Below are positions 1-9,859 of a stretch of 64,000 bases of DNA, one piece after another (position 1 is the first letter of the stretch; every line of letters starts with the position of its first letter). A program made the position numbers and the translations under genes. Location of the stretch: contig NZ_JAOVZW010000008.1 of the NCBI RefSeq assembly GCF_026460885.1, positions 394,432-458,431 of the forward strand, given 5' to 3'. The DNA is from Chryseobacterium formosum. GTDB taxonomy: Bacteria; Bacteroidota; Bacteroidia; Flavobacteriales; Weeksellaceae. The notes beneath the pieces are model-generated. The model did no database searches and was not told the origin of the DNA. It saw only the letters and a program-made list of their open reading frames with translations.

Positions 1-1
1 T

Positions 2-1333
2 TTTACGCAGTCTTCTAAAAGATTTAATGATTGGTCAATTTCCTTCGGTGCAGGAGTTCCTTTAGTGCAGTATGCAGATCTTACATCATTAAAATTCGGT
101 AAGGGTGCAGGAAAAAGTTTGGTAGGATACTCTGCTTATTTAAGTATTGATAAAGCAATTAGTCATACTTTCGGATTAAAGTTACAATATGACCGTGGAG
201 AAACTCGTCAAGGTGCTTTTTACACGAGAGATGCAGCTCCTGCAAATGCTTCTGCAAATGGACAATATGGAGGTAGAACTCAATATGATGCTATCTCTAT
301 TTTAGGGGATCTTAATTTAACAAATCTTTTCAGAAGAGTTGATAATAAATCTCCATACAGATGGGCATTGCACGGTTATGCTGGTGTAGGAACTATTGGT
401 TACAGAGCTTATTTGAAAGATGAAACTGGTCAACGTTTGGTAACAGAAGTTAAGCCAATTAGAGATGGTCTTTCGTTTTTTGGACAAGGAGGTGCTGGTT
501 TGAAATATAAAATCAACAGAAGATTAGATATTGAAGGAAGAGTAATGTACATTGTTACTACCGATGACACTTTTGATGGTGGAGACAGTGTGGTAAATAT
601 GAGAAAAGATAATAATTCAGATAATTTTATCAATGCTACTCTAGGTCTTTCAGTGAAATTAGGTAAACACGAATCTCACTTAATGTGGCATGATCCGCTT
701 CAGGAAATTTATTACAGAACGGATGTTTTAGAGTCTAAAATCAACGATGTAGAAGTTTGTAAAGCAGGTGATGCAGATAATGACGGAGTTTGTGATGATT
801 GGGACAGACAGCTTGATACTCCTGCAGGAGCAAGAGTTGACGGATCTGGAGTTGCACTGGATGTAGATATGGATGGAGTTATTGATCTTTATGATAAATG
901 TGTAACAGTTCCAGGACCGGTAGAAAATAACGGTTGCCCGGTTACTACTGCACAAACTCCAAATTCAGGATCAGTGACAGAAGCTGAAACTAAATTAGAC
1001 GGAATTGAATTTGAACTTAATTCAGACAAGATTTTATCGAATAATACACCAATTTTGAATAATGCGGTAGGTTATATCAATTCATCAAATGGTGCTTATA
1101 CTGTTGTAGGAGCTACTGATACGAGAGGAAGCGAGGCTTATAACCAAAAATTATCTCAAAACAGAGCTAATAACGTGAAAGATTATTTAATTAAAAACGG
1201 TGTAGAATCTACAAAGCTAGACGCACAAGGAAATGGAAAAAATGATTTGAAATATCCTGAATGTGATCCTGCATCAAAATGCCCGGAATGGAAAAATAAA
1301 GCAAATAGAAGAGTGTACTTTAAAGCAAAATAA
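2..1333 (+). CDS. OmpA-family outer membrane protein (5' end missing)
   Basis: The reading frame is open to the left edge, so the N-terminus and signal peptide lie outside the window. The visible protein has an N-terminal beta-barrel-like region. Calcium-binding thrombospondin type 3-like repeats follow (DADNDGVCDDWD, DVDMDGVIDLYDKC). A C-terminal OmpA/Pal domain ends the protein, with the peptidoglycan-binding signature around VVGATDTRGSEAYNQKLSQN and a final NRRVYFKAK. This architecture is typical of major outer membrane proteins of Flavobacteriia that link the outer membrane to peptidoglycan. The Cys pair near the end (CDPASKC) could form a disulfide. A strong terminator follows directly, so this is the last gene of its unit. 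Confidence 0.93.
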   Translation, partial: FTQSSKRFNDWSISFGAGVPLVQYADLTSLKFGKGAGKSLVGYSAYLSIDKAISHTFGLKLQYDRGETRQGAFYTRDAAPANASANGQYGGRTQYDAISILGDLNLTNLFRRVDNKSPYRWALHGYAGVGTIGYRAYLKDETGQRLVTEVKPIRDGLSFFGQGGAGLKYKINRRLDIEGRVMYIVTTDDTFDGGDSVVNMRKDNNSDNFINATLGLSVKLGKHESHLMWHDPLQEIYYRTDVLESKINDVEVCKAGDADNDGVCDDWDRQLDTPAGARVDGSGVALDVDMDGVIDLYDKCVTVPGPVENNGCPVTTAQTPNSGSVTEAETKLDGIEFELNSDKILSNNTPILNNAVGYINSSNGAYTVVGATDTRGSEAYNQKLSQNRANNVKDYLIKNGVESTKLDAQGNGKNDLKYPECDPASKCPEWKNKANRRVYFKAK

Positions 1334-1351
1334 ATTGTACTATTTTATAGT

Positions 1352-1380
1352 GAGACCGTCATTGATGACGGTCTTTTTTG
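1352..1380 (+). terminator. Rho-independent terminator after the OmpA gene
   Basis: A perfect 9-bp stem (GACCGTCAT / ATGACGGTC) with a 2-nt spacer is followed by a run of six T. It lies 20 nt after the stop codon. Confidence 0.92.
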
Positions 1381-1478
1381 TTTTTCAGAGCCAAATTAAA
1401 ACACAGAAATTATTTCTTTAAATAATATTTCTTCAAAAAACATTATCCAAATCATAAAAAATAATCCTGTACAAATTT

Positions 1479-1486
1479 TATCTTTG
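1479..1486 (+). promoter_or_regulatory. Bacteroidetes -7 promoter box (TATCTTTG)
   Basis: It matches the TAnnTTTG consensus 16 nt before the response-regulator start. No clear -33 TTG is visible at the usual spacing. Confidence 0.55.
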
Positions 1487-1502
1487 TTACCGTTTGCAAT
1501 AA

Positions 1503-1868
1503 ATGAGAACGATTATGAAAAAGATTCTAATTTTTGATGACGACAGATCTATTCTCGAAGTGTTTACCATCATCTTTGCCGAAAACGGTTATGATGTTGA
1601 AATATCTGAAACTTCACACGATATTATTGAAAGAGTAGAAGTATTCAAACCAGATTTAATTTTAATGGATAACTGGATTCCTGAAATTGGTGGAATAGAA
1701 GCACTAAAACTTTTAAGAAATCATCAGGATTTCAAAAATATACCTGTGATTTATGTAAGCGCAAATAGTGATATCGTTTCTTTAGCAAAAAAAGCTCAGG
1801 CAAATGATTACATTGCAAAACCTTTTGATCTTACAGAACTGGAAACTAAAGTCGAAAAATTTTTCTGA
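1503..1868 (+). CDS. Single-domain response regulator
   Basis: This 121-residue protein is a bare CheY-like receiver with no output domain. The acidic pocket is FDDD (residues 11-14) and the phospho-acceptor is Asp56 in LILMDNWIP. The switch Ser86 (YVSA) and the conserved Lys106 (IAKPFD) are present, so it should be phosphorylatable. A second start is possible four codons in (MKKILIFDDD). It has its own promoter and ends only 11 nt from the convergent amylase gene. No cognate kinase is adjacent. A role as a shuttle between a hybrid kinase and a target is inferred from architecture only. Confidence 0.9.
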   Translation: MRTIMKKILIFDDDRSILEVFTIIFAENGYDVEISETSHDIIERVEVFKPDLILMDNWIPEIGGIEALKLLRNHQDFKNIPVIYVSANSDIVSLAKKAQANDYIAKPFDLTELETKVEKFF

Positions 1869-1879
1869 AGAAGGAAAAA

Positions 1880-3214
1880 TTAATTATGATTTTTAGTAAG
1901 ATGCAGTATCGTATATTGCCATGCGTCTAATGTCACAATCATTGTAGAATCAACATTTCTTTTTTTACCAGTGAATATATTGGTGTAAATACCTTGATCG
2001 AAGGATGTGTCGAGTTGTACAATAAGATGGTCTTTAGAAAGATTGATAATGCTTAAAACCTTATCCCCATTTTTTTCCCTGACAAAAGAGATAACCTGAT
2101 CCATTTTATCATTCATAATTCTTACCATTTCACCACCGTATTGGCCATTCCATAATGCCTGGTTTTTATGTTTTAGGTTAAAAAGCTTTGTGTAAAGTTT
2201 TGAAAATTCATGAGTTTTCCATTCAATGGGATCTTTTTCAAAAAACTCGAGCGAGCGGTTTAATCCTGCTTCCTGACCGCTGTATACAAGTGGAATTCCG
2301 TCCATCATCACATTAAAAACAATCACAGCTTTTAAAGCAACACCAAAATTACTGTACTGATTCCCTTCCCATGAATTTTTATCGTGATTATCTATGAAAT
2401 TCATACGAATTCCTTTTTTAGGAAAAAATGAAACGTGCTCTGCCAAATAAGCTTCCGTCAATGTCTTTACACTTAATCCTTGTACTGAAATAAGATGCAG
2501 AATATTCCAAAGTGTCCAGTTGTAAGTAGAGTCAAATGCTTTTCTGTGAAGTTCTTTGTCTTCAGCTTCAGCAAGCATGAAAACTGGTTTTATAGCATCT
2601 AATTCCTCTCTTGCATTTTCCCAAAAATCTATCGGAACAAAGCTTGCAATATCACAACGATAACCGTCGATATCAAATTCTTTTACCCAATATTTTAATG
2701 CGTCGGTCATGTATTTTCTTAAAGCAGGATTTTTATAATCAAATTCTATAATATCATCATAATCTCTCCATCGGGTAGATTGAAAGGTGTTTTTTCTGGA
2801 TTTCATGTACCAGTCAGGATGTTTTTCAACCAATTCGTTGTCCCAACTTGTATGGTTTGCCACCCAATCGATGATAACAAACATTCCAGCTTCATGAATT
2901 GCCTTTATGAGATCTCTAAAATCTTTTTCTGAGCCAAATTCAGGATTGATTCCGTAATAATCTTTTACAGAATAGTAACTTCCCAATGTTCCTTTACGAT
3001 GAACTTCACCAATCGGGTGAATTGGCATAAGCCAGATAATATCAATACCCATTTTTTTTAACCTTGAAAGCTGTTTAATGACTGCCTGAAAAGTTCCCTC
3101 TTTAGAAAACTGACGTATATTCAGCTCATAAATTGTAGCATTTTTCACCCATTCCGGAGTGATAATTTCCACATAATTTTTTGGTTCGTATCGGGAATTG
3201 GTAATTTGTTTCAT
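1880..3214 (-). CDS. Alpha-amylase family (GH13) protein
   Basis: A (beta/alpha)8-barrel glycoside hydrolase of about 444 residues. All four GH13 signature regions are readable: DWVANH (I), GYRCDIASF with the nucleophile Asp (II), FMLAEAED with the acid/base Glu (III), and FIDNHD (IV). There is no signal peptide, so it should act in the cytoplasm on alpha-glucans or oligosaccharides. A longer frame opens at 3277, but the 21 extra residues (SYFLHNIIPAKSP and neighbours) do not resemble the family, so MKQITNSRYEP was chosen as the start. It is convergent with the response regulator and divergent from the GT32 gene. Exact substrate cannot be told; transglycosylation is also possible. Confidence 0.9.
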   Translation of the reverse strand: MKQITNSRYEPKNYVEIITPEWVKNATIYELNIRQFSKEGTFQAVIKQLSRLKKMGIDIIWLMPIHPIGEVHRKGTLGSYYSVKDYYGINPEFGSEKDFRDLIKAIHEAGMFVIIDWVANHTSWDNELVEKHPDWYMKSRKNTFQSTRWRDYDDIIEFDYKNPALRKYMTDALKYWVKEFDIDGYRCDIASFVPIDFWENAREELDAIKPVFMLAEAEDKELHRKAFDSTYNWTLWNILHLISVQGLSVKTLTEAYLAEHVSFFPKKGIRMNFIDNHDKNSWEGNQYSNFGVALKAVIVFNVMMDGIPLVYSGQEAGLNRSLEFFEKDPIEWKTHEFSKLYTKLFNLKHKNQALWNGQYGGEMVRIMNDKMDQVISFVREKNGDKVLSIINLSKDHLIVQLDTSFDQGIYTNIFTGKKRNVDSTMIVTLDAWQYTILHLTKNHN

Positions 3215-3443
3215 AAATAATAGGGGAGATTTTGCTGGAATAATATTGTGCAAGAAATAACTGTACCAATTAATCACCCAATTTATGGGATTGAATTTTT
3301 TTCAATGATTTTATTCAATAGGAATCAAATTTCATTTAAAAATTAAATAAGATATTTAAAAAGACACTTAGGTTTAATTTTTGTAAATAATTGAACATTG
3401 ATGAGACGTTTGTCTTCTTGAAGAAACACCAAATAATATTTTT

Positions 3444-4214
3444 ATGATACCAAAAAAAATACATTACTGCTGGTTTGGCGGTAACGAAAAAGATGAATTG
3501 GCAAAACATTGCTTTGCAACATGGAGAAAAATTCACCCTGATTTCGAAATTATAGAATGGAACGAATCTAATGCTCCGATTCAAGATAATAACTATGTGA
3601 AAGAAGCTTTTGAGGAAGGAAAATGGGCTTTTGTTTCAGATTATGTGCGTTCCAAAGTAATGCTTGAGCATGGTGGAATATATATGGACACTGATATGGA
3701 ATTGAAGCTTCCTTTAGACGAATTTCTCAACGAAAAAGCAGTATGTGGTTTTGAAGTAAAAGGCGTTCCGTACTCGGCATTTTGGATGGCAGAACCGGGA
3801 CATCAGCTTTCAAAAGATTTTGTAACTTATTACGATAAACAAGATGGTTTTGAAGAAAGAATCAATACAGATATTTTTTCCGAAATGCTCGAGAAAGATT
3901 ATGGAGCAGACCGATTTTCAGATACCATTCAAAAGCTTAAACATGGGGTAACTTTGTATCCATCAGTTTATTTTTCGCAAGACTTACCAAAAAATTATGT
4001 GAGTCATCATTTCAACGGATCTTGGTTTGGAGGTGATGAAGAAAATACCCATAAAACGATGGTAAATATTTACGGTTTATTAGAAAGACTCGTGAATGAA
4101 AAGAATGCAGAAAAAGCTGTTCACAGTATTATCAATGAGCACAAAATTATTGATGTGACAAAGATATTGGATCTTTTACCAAAGGAGAAAATTAGAGAAT
4201 ATTTGGAAGATTAG
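3444..4214 (+). CDS. GT32-type glycosyltransferase (capsular/LPS sugar transfer)
   Basis: The 256-residue protein opens with IPKKIHYCWFGG, the typical start of the GT32 / DXD-sugar-binding family. It carries the nucleotide-sugar and metal-binding DXD motif in GGIYMDTDMEL (about residue 90). No signal peptide or membrane segment is seen, so it is probably a cytoplasmic enzyme adding a hexose to a surface glycan. It stands alone, not in a polysaccharide cluster, so the acceptor cannot be inferred. Confidence 0.88.
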   Translation: MIPKKIHYCWFGGNEKDELAKHCFATWRKIHPDFEIIEWNESNAPIQDNNYVKEAFEEGKWAFVSDYVRSKVMLEHGGIYMDTDMELKLPLDEFLNEKAVCGFEVKGVPYSAFWMAEPGHQLSKDFVTYYDKQDGFEERINTDIFSEMLEKDYGADRFSDTIQKLKHGVTLYPSVYFSQDLPKNYVSHHFNGSWFGGDEENTHKTMVNIYGLLERLVNEKNAEKAVHSIINEHKIIDVTKILDLLPKEKIREYLED

Positions 4215-4269
4215 TTTTGTTGTACTTTAAGTTAACTCTGATATAAGATTTATTTATTGTGTTGGAATT

Positions 4270-4570
4270 AACAAATGTCTCCAATTGTCTTTAGTTGGAG
4301 ACATTTGTTGATTTTTGACTTTGAAACATGTTATACAACAATTTTATAGATAACTTAGCTTGTTTTAGTCATATTAAAAAGAATTGACTCTCATGAATTT
4401 AACACTTAGGATTTCTTGTAGTTATAAAGTTTTTGCAATATAATTTTAAGAATTTGGAACAATCTAAATTGTCATAATTTGGTTTTAGTTTATTTTGATT
4501 GTCTTTTTACCTTCATACAAAGATTTTAGGAAAATTATATTATAGAGTTTTTGCAGTCACCAACTGCTTT
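4270..4570 (+). repeat. Dispersed intergenic repeat, copy A (hairpin plus AT-rich module)
   Basis: The 388-nt gap before the PIG-L gene begins with a perfect 15-bp stem (ACAAATGTCTCCAA / TTGGAGACATTTGT plus one A-T pair) around loop TTGTCTTTAG. Then comes an AT-rich stretch that aligns with two other intergenic regions (9.6 and 22.2 kb). Shared blocks include GTTATAAAGTTTTTGCAATA at about 4430 and AATTTGGAACAATCTAAATTG at about 4450. No reading frame of note is present. The strand is arbitrary. Confidence 0.7.
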
Positions 4571-4580
4571 TTCTTTTACG

Positions 4581-4610
4581 TTTGAAAGATAAACGATTTA
4601 CTTATATTTG
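4581..4610 (+). promoter_or_regulatory. Promoter of the PIG-L/symporter operon
   Basis: TTTG at 4581-4584, an 18-nt spacer and TATATTTG at 4603-4610 form a near-ideal Bacteroidetes promoter. Transcription would start near 4617, which rules out the longer reading frame that opens at 4608 and supports the ATG at 4629. Confidence 0.8.
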
Positions 4611-4628
4611 CCCGCAAAGCAAATTCAA

Positions 4629-7133
4629 ATGTTCGACAAAGCAATCACTGTATTTATTCTTGGCTTTTTTACGGTATTTTGTTCGGCCCAACAGGTTCGA
4701 CCTTCAAAATCATCTGAAATTTATCGTGAACTCAAAACCCTTAAACACCTGCCTAAAGTTTTATACTTGGCTGCTCATCCCGATGATGAAAATACAGGAT
4801 TACTATCCTGGTTAATCAATGACCAAAATGTAGAAACGGGATATTTGTCTTTAACCAGAGGTGATGGTGGTCAGAATTTATTAGGGACTGAACAAGGTGC
4901 TGCATTGGGTTTAATCAGAACGCATGAGCTTTTAGAGGCAAGAAAGTTAGACGGTGCCCAACAGTTTTTTACCCGGGCGATTGATTTCGGGTTCTCTAAA
5001 AATACGACTGATACCTTTAAACAATGGGATGCGGATCTCATTACAGCAGATGTCGTTTGGGTCATCCGTAAATTCCGTCCTGATGTGATCATTTGTCGTT
5101 TTCCGCCTACTGCTGCGGCGGGTCACGGACAACATGCGGCTTCGGCTGTGCTTGCGCAAAAAGCTTTTAAGCTGGCAGGCGATAAAAATGCTTTTCCGGA
5201 TCAATTAAAATATGTCAATGTATGGCAACCAAAACGTTTGTTGTGGAATACTTTCCGCTTTGGTTCGGTAAATACGACTGCCGAAAATCAATTGAAAGTT
5301 ACCGTTGGGCAATACGATGCGCAATTGGGAATGGGCTATGGTGAACTAGCTGGATTAAGCAGAAGTTTACATAAAAGTCAGGGTGCGGGAACACAATCTG
5401 TAGCCGGCATCAAAACAGAATATTTCAGCCACGTTCTTGGTGAAACTGCAAAAGTAACTCTTCTTGATGGTGTAGCTAAAACATGGACTTCAAAAGGAAA
5501 TACTGATATCGACCAATCTTTAAATAAAATTATTTCCACTTTTAATTTCAATAATCCTGATCTCAGCTTACCTGCTTTGCTTGATTTGCGAAAAAAAGTC
5601 ATGGCTCTAAAAGATACAGACTTAAAAAAGGATAAAATTAAATCTCTTGATCATATCATTTTAAGCTGTGCAGGCTTCATGGGCGAGGTGGTGACCAATC
5701 AGGCTGAAGCAGTTGCCGGAGACAATTACAATTTTAGATTAAATCTGATTTCAAGAGCTACAAATCCTGTCGTTTTAGAAAATGTAAGATGGTTAAGTCA
5801 ATCCGAAAACTTGAATAGAAAATTGTCAAAAGACTCTTTAATTACCATTCAGCACGATATTCAGATTCCAGCTGATGCAGCACTTACAGAACCTTACTGG
5901 TTGGCAAAAGCTCCAACGAACGCGGCAATATTTTCTGTTCCAAATGATACTTTAGTCGGTTTGCCCGAAGAAGAATCACCATTAAATGTTTTGCTGGATT
6001 TAAAAATAGGTTCTGAAAAATTTGAGGTTAAACTTCCTTTATCTTTCAAAAAATTAGATCCTGTACGTGGCGATGTAGTGGAAGCTTTGCGCATTGTTCC
6101 TGCCTTGGAATTGAAATTTACCCAACCGCTGTTTTTAGTTAAAGAAAATGTAGATCTGAATGTAAGCTTAAATTTTAAGGTGAATTCCGATAAACAATTC
6201 AATAATGGAAAAGTAAATCTGATGTTTAACGGAGAAAGAGTATGCGGTGGTGATTTAAAATCAGTTAATGGAAAAGATTTTACAGTAGATTACGTCATTC
6301 CAAAAGCTAAATTAGCCTCAATAAAATCAAATCAGTTACAGTTGGAAGCTAATTTTGTTTCAGATGGAGTCACTTACAATAAAAAACAGGTGTTAATTCA
6401 GTATCCGCATTTGCCTTCACTACAATATTTTGCACCTTCTACAGTTGCTGTCATGAAAGGTGATATTCAGATGAAAGTGAAAAAAGTGGGTTATGTTCAG
6501 GGTGCAGGTGATTTCATTCCTGAGTTCCTAAGAATTGCAGGTATTCAGGTAGATGTTCTGAAAGATGAAGATTTTTATGGAAATCCTGATGAATCAGCCG
6601 GAAACAGCAGTCTAAACAGACTTTCGCAATATGATGCCATCGTTCTTGGTGTTCGTGCCAATAATACAGAGAAAAAACTGGGTCGTTGGATGCCGTTTTT
6701 ATGGTCTTATGTAAAAACAGGTGGTAATTTGGTAATGCAGTACAACACCAATCAAGATACAACCGTTGACCAATTGGGAATGTACAGTTTCAACATTGCC
6801 AATAAACGTGTTACCGAAGAAAATGCTGAGGTTAAGTTTTTAAATCCTAATCATAAATTACTGAACTTTCCAAACAAAATTACTGCGGAAGATTTCAATG
6901 GTTGGGTACAGGAGCGTGGTGCTTATTTCCCTGTTCAATGGGATAAGGCGTACGAACCGCTTTTTGAAATGCACGATTCGGGTGAAGAGCCTCTGCAGGG
7001 ATCAACTTTATATACGAAATACGGGAAGGGTAATTTTATTTATACCCCGTTGGCATTTTTTAGACAGTTACCTGCGGGAAATGTGGGAGCGGCAAGATTA
7101 TTTTTAAACTTTTTATCTGCACAGAAAAACTGA
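4629..7133 (+). CDS. Secreted PIG-L family deacetylase with long C-terminal region
   Basis: About 834 residues. A signal peptide (MFDKAITVFILGFFTVFCSA) is followed by a PIG-L/LmbE zinc-deacetylase domain with the metal motif AHPDDE near residue 50 and GHGQHAAS near residue 170. The remaining 500 or so residues look like beta-sandwich modules plus a GATase-like end. This family removes N-acetyl groups from sugars or glycolipids; here the export signal points to an extracytoplasmic substrate. It is coupled by TGATG to a tiny membrane ORF and then a sodium symporter, suggesting that the product is imported. It is not the short cytoplasmic BshB of bacillithiol synthesis. Confidence 0.87.
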   Translation: MFDKAITVFILGFFTVFCSAQQVRPSKSSEIYRELKTLKHLPKVLYLAAHPDDENTGLLSWLINDQNVETGYLSLTRGDGGQNLLGTEQGAALGLIRTHELLEARKLDGAQQFFTRAIDFGFSKNTTDTFKQWDADLITADVVWVIRKFRPDVIICRFPPTAAAGHGQHAASAVLAQKAFKLAGDKNAFPDQLKYVNVWQPKRLLWNTFRFGSVNTTAENQLKVTVGQYDAQLGMGYGELAGLSRSLHKSQGAGTQSVAGIKTEYFSHVLGETAKVTLLDGVAKTWTSKGNTDIDQSLNKIISTFNFNNPDLSLPALLDLRKKVMALKDTDLKKDKIKSLDHIILSCAGFMGEVVTNQAEAVAGDNYNFRLNLISRATNPVVLENVRWLSQSENLNRKLSKDSLITIQHDIQIPADAALTEPYWLAKAPTNAAIFSVPNDTLVGLPEEESPLNVLLDLKIGSEKFEVKLPLSFKKLDPVRGDVVEALRIVPALELKFTQPLFLVKENVDLNVSLNFKVNSDKQFNNGKVNLMFNGERVCGGDLKSVNGKDFTVDYVIPKAKLASIKSNQLQLEANFVSDGVTYNKKQVLIQYPHLPSLQYFAPSTVAVMKGDIQMKVKKVGYVQGAGDFIPEFLRIAGIQVDVLKDEDFYGNPDESAGNSSLNRLSQYDAIVLGVRANNTEKKLGRWMPFLWSYVKTGGNLVMQYNTNQDTTVDQLGMYSFNIANKRVTEENAEVKFLNPNHKLLNFPNKITAEDFNGWVQERGAYFPVQWDKAYEPLFEMHDSGEEPLQGSTLYTKYGKGNFIYTPLAFFRQLPAGNVGAARLFLNFLSAQKN

Positions 7134-7237
7134 TGAACAATCAACTTAAAAACTGGAATATCTGGTACCTGCTATTAGCAATTGCATTATTAGGTCAGAT
7201 TGTATTTTATTATTTGTTTACTAAATTCTGGGCATGA
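7133..7237 (+). CDS. 34-residue single-pass membrane protein between PIG-L and symporter
   Basis: This short frame starts on the last base of the PIG-L stop (TGATG) and ends overlapping the symporter start (ATGA). It encodes NWNIWYLLLAIALLGQIVFY, a single hydrophobic helix, and ends KFWA. The double start/stop overlap and the membrane-helix composition argue that it is translated. It may be a small subunit or assembly partner of the symporter; that is inference only. Confidence 0.7.
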   Translation: MNNQLKNWNIWYLLLAIALLGQIVFYYLFTKFWA

Positions 7238-8925
7238 GTAATATAGACTGGACAGTTCTTATCTTGACACTGGTTGCAGTGGTTGTTTACGGCATATTCA
7301 TCGGGCGTGGACAGAAAAGCAACGAATCTTACCTGAAAGCAGACAACAAAATGCCTTGGTACATCGTGCTGATCGGGATTATGGCAACTCAGGCGAGTGC
7401 GATTACATTTCTTTCGGCACCTGGACAGGCGTACACAGATGGAATGCGATTCGTTCAGTATTATTTTGGTCTGCCTTTGGCAATGATTGTGATCTGTATC
7501 ACTTTTATTCCCATTTTTCAACGCTTAAATGTCTACACGGCCTATGAATATTTAGAAAACCGTTTTGATAAAAAAACAAGAGTACTGACTTCGCTCCTTT
7601 TTCTTTTTTCAAGAGGCTTATCGACAGGAATCAGTATTTACGCTCCGAGTATTATTTTATCAAGCGTTTTAAACTGGAATATTTATCTTACAAATGTTTT
7701 AACAGGTGGAATTTTATTGATTTACACTTACGTTGGCGGTGCAAAAGCAATTGCTCACACTCAAAAATTACAGTTTCTAATTATTCTAGGAACAATGGCT
7801 TTTGCGGGATATCTTCTCATTGAAAATATGCCGAATGGAATTGGATTTAAAGATGCGCTTTATCTGGCAGGGAAATCAGGAAAGCTCAATGTCATCACCA
7901 CAGACTTCGACTGGAAAGATAAATACAACATCTGGAGCGGATTGATTGGTGGCTTTTTTCTGGCACTTTCTTATTTCGGTACAGACCAGAGTCAGGTCGG
8001 GAGGTACATTACTGCGAAAGACAACACTAATGCAAAAATGGGTTTACTGCTGAATGGTTTGGTCAAAATTCCGATGCAGTTTGCGATTCTTTTGATTGGA
8101 GCTTTGCTTTTTGCATTCTTTTCCCTTAAACCGGCTCCGATTTATTTTAATGTAAGGTCTTACCAACATTTAAAGGAAACAAAACCTGAACAGGCCGCAG
8201 TTTTTGAAAAAGAGCATCGGGATTTGCAGGCAAAATTTAATGAAGAATCAAAAGAAATTTTAAAATTAAAAGAAACTCAGTCTCCTCAACTTAACAACAC
8301 AATTCAGAATTTTAAAAATACTCAAATCCAGGTGAAATATCTGCACGGAAGGGTAGAGGAAGCTATTAATAATTCAAATTTTAATGCGGAGAAAACAGAT
8401 ACGAATTATATTTTCCTGTATTTTGTAAAAAACACTTTGCCTGTGGGGATGATTGGATTACTGTTCGCTGTTATTTTTCTGGCAAGCTGGGGTTCCATTT
8501 CCGCAGCGCTGAATTCACTTGCTGCCTGCTCATTAAAAGATGTTCATTTGATATTTAAAAAAGAAATTCCTGATGAAGCCACCGAACTGAAGTACAGTCG
8601 CCTACACACTTTAGCGTGGGGTGTTTTCTCAATCGGTGTAGCCATGTTTGCCACTCAAATGGGCTCCCTTATTGAAGCGGTTAACGTATTAGGTTCTCTT
8701 TTCTACGGTCCGATATTGGGGATTTTTCTCGTTGCATTTTACTATAAAAAAGTCAACGGGGCGATTGTATTTATTTCTGCAATTCTATCAGAAATTGCGG
8801 TGATTGCCGTTTATCAGTTCGATATCGTTTCCTTCCTTTGGCTTAACGTAATCGGTGCAGCGGCGGTGATTCTATTTTCTTCCATCGGTTTGCTGTTTTA
8901 TAAGCCGAAAGCCGTAAATTCGTAA
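7234..8925 (+). CDS. Sodium:solute symporter (SSS family)
   Basis: A 563-residue polytopic membrane protein with the SSS family pattern of about 13 helices. Typical stretches are SAITFLSAPGQAYTDG, YTAYEYLENRF and LSYFGTDQSQVGRYI. A hydrophilic, charged, coiled-coil-like insert of about 90 residues (residues 310-390, rich in K, E and Q) splits two helices; such inserts occur in Bacteroidetes members of the family. It probably imports a sugar or sugar-derived solute with Na+. It is coupled to the upstream small membrane protein by a 4-nt overlap, and the operon suggests uptake of the deacetylase product. Confidence 0.88.
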   Translation: MSNIDWTVLILTLVAVVVYGIFIGRGQKSNESYLKADNKMPWYIVLIGIMATQASAITFLSAPGQAYTDGMRFVQYYFGLPLAMIVICITFIPIFQRLNVYTAYEYLENRFDKKTRVLTSLLFLFSRGLSTGISIYAPSIILSSVLNWNIYLTNVLTGGILLIYTYVGGAKAIAHTQKLQFLIILGTMAFAGYLLIENMPNGIGFKDALYLAGKSGKLNVITTDFDWKDKYNIWSGLIGGFFLALSYFGTDQSQVGRYITAKDNTNAKMGLLLNGLVKIPMQFAILLIGALLFAFFSLKPAPIYFNVRSYQHLKETKPEQAAVFEKEHRDLQAKFNEESKEILKLKETQSPQLNNTIQNFKNTQIQVKYLHGRVEEAINNSNFNAEKTDTNYIFLYFVKNTLPVGMIGLLFAVIFLASWGSISAALNSLAACSLKDVHLIFKKEIPDEATELKYSRLHTLAWGVFSIGVAMFATQMGSLIEAVNVLGSLFYGPILGIFLVAFYYKKVNGAIVFISAILSEIAVIAVYQFDIVSFLWLNVIGAAAVILFSSIGLLFYKPKAVNS

Positions 8926-8974
8926 CCGAAAATTAATCATACATTTTTCAGAAATTTAAACAATCAAAAATTAT

Positions 8975-9493
8975 ATGAAAACAATGCTTAAATCTGCTAC
9001 TGTTCTTGTAGCTGCTCTTACGATTTCAGTGAACGCATTTGCACAGGAAACTAAAAAACCTGCAAGCCCTCCTGCAACTGCAACAGGAAAAATTAAAGAC
9101 GCCAATATTACGATTGCCTACAACAGTCCGTCTGTAAAAGGTCGTACAATCTGGGGTGATTTGGTACCTTATGATAAAGTTTGGCGTGCAGGTGCCAATG
9201 AAGCAACGACTTTTGAGACCAGTAAAGACATTACTGTTCAGGGTAAAAAACTTCCTGCTGGTAAATACAGCTTTTTCTTAATTCCAAAAACATCCGGAAC
9301 TTGGACTGCAGTTTTCAATAAAGAGTCAAAACAATGGGGCGCTTACAAGTACGAAGAATCTAAAGATGCTTTGCGTGTTGATGTTAAAACAAAGGCTTCA
9401 AAAGCCACTCAGGAAATTTTAGTTTACAAAGTAAACAGCAATGGATTCACAATGGATTGGGATAAAATCTCAGTTCCTGTAGAGATAAAATAA
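8975..9493 (+). CDS. DUF2911 secreted protein
   Basis: 172 residues with a signal peptide ([14 protein letters not shown]) and the DUF2911 signature [20 protein letters not shown] followed by [11 protein letters not shown]. It is a common Bacteroidetes periplasmic or secreted protein of unknown function. It lies 49 nt after the symporter and ends in a strong terminator, so it may be read through from the same operon. Confidence 0.88.
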   Translation: MKTMLKSATVLVAALTISVNAFAQETKKPASPPATATGKIKDANITIAYNSPSVKGRTIWGDLVPYDKVWRAGANEATTFETSKDITVQGKKLPAGKYSFFLIPKTSGTWTAVFNKESKQWGAYKYEESKDALRVDVKTKASKATQEILVYKVNSNGFTMDWDKISVPVEIK

Positions 9494-9513
9494 ATTTATA
9501 GATAAGAATTTAA

Positions 9514-9540
9514 AATCCCGTTAATTCGGGATTTTTTTTG
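9514..9540 (+). terminator. Rho-independent terminator after DUF2911
   Basis: AATCCCG / CGGGATT stem with a 6-nt loop, followed by eight T. Confidence 0.92.
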
Positions 9541-9595
9541 TTTAAAGTTTTGATATTTTATCAAAGATTATTATTGTAGATATCCGATGATATTG

Positions 9596-9850
9596 ACAGA
9601 CATTTATACAAATAGTTTTATCGATGATTTGGTTCGTTTGAACCAAATTACACAACAATTGATTATCGCAAATTTAACATTTGCTTTCTTATAGTTGTAA
9701 AGCTTTTGCAATATAATATTAAGCATTAGAATCAATCTAAGTTGACATTGTTTTACTTTATTTTACTATCTATAGAAAAGTAAGATTAATTTTTTCTGCA
9801 AAAATAAATTTGGTACATTTAAATATATTGTAACCAAATTATTTACGTTC
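9596..9850 (+). repeat. Dispersed intergenic repeat, copy B
   Basis: No gene is seen in most of the 590-nt gap after the terminator. This stretch aligns with copies A and C. Examples are GATGATTTGGTTC (shared with C), GTAAAGCTTTTGCAATATAAT (shared with A) and GGTACATTTAAATATATTG (shared with C). It lacks the hairpin that begins copies A and C. Confidence 0.65.
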
Positions 9851-9859
9851 AAATGTGCC

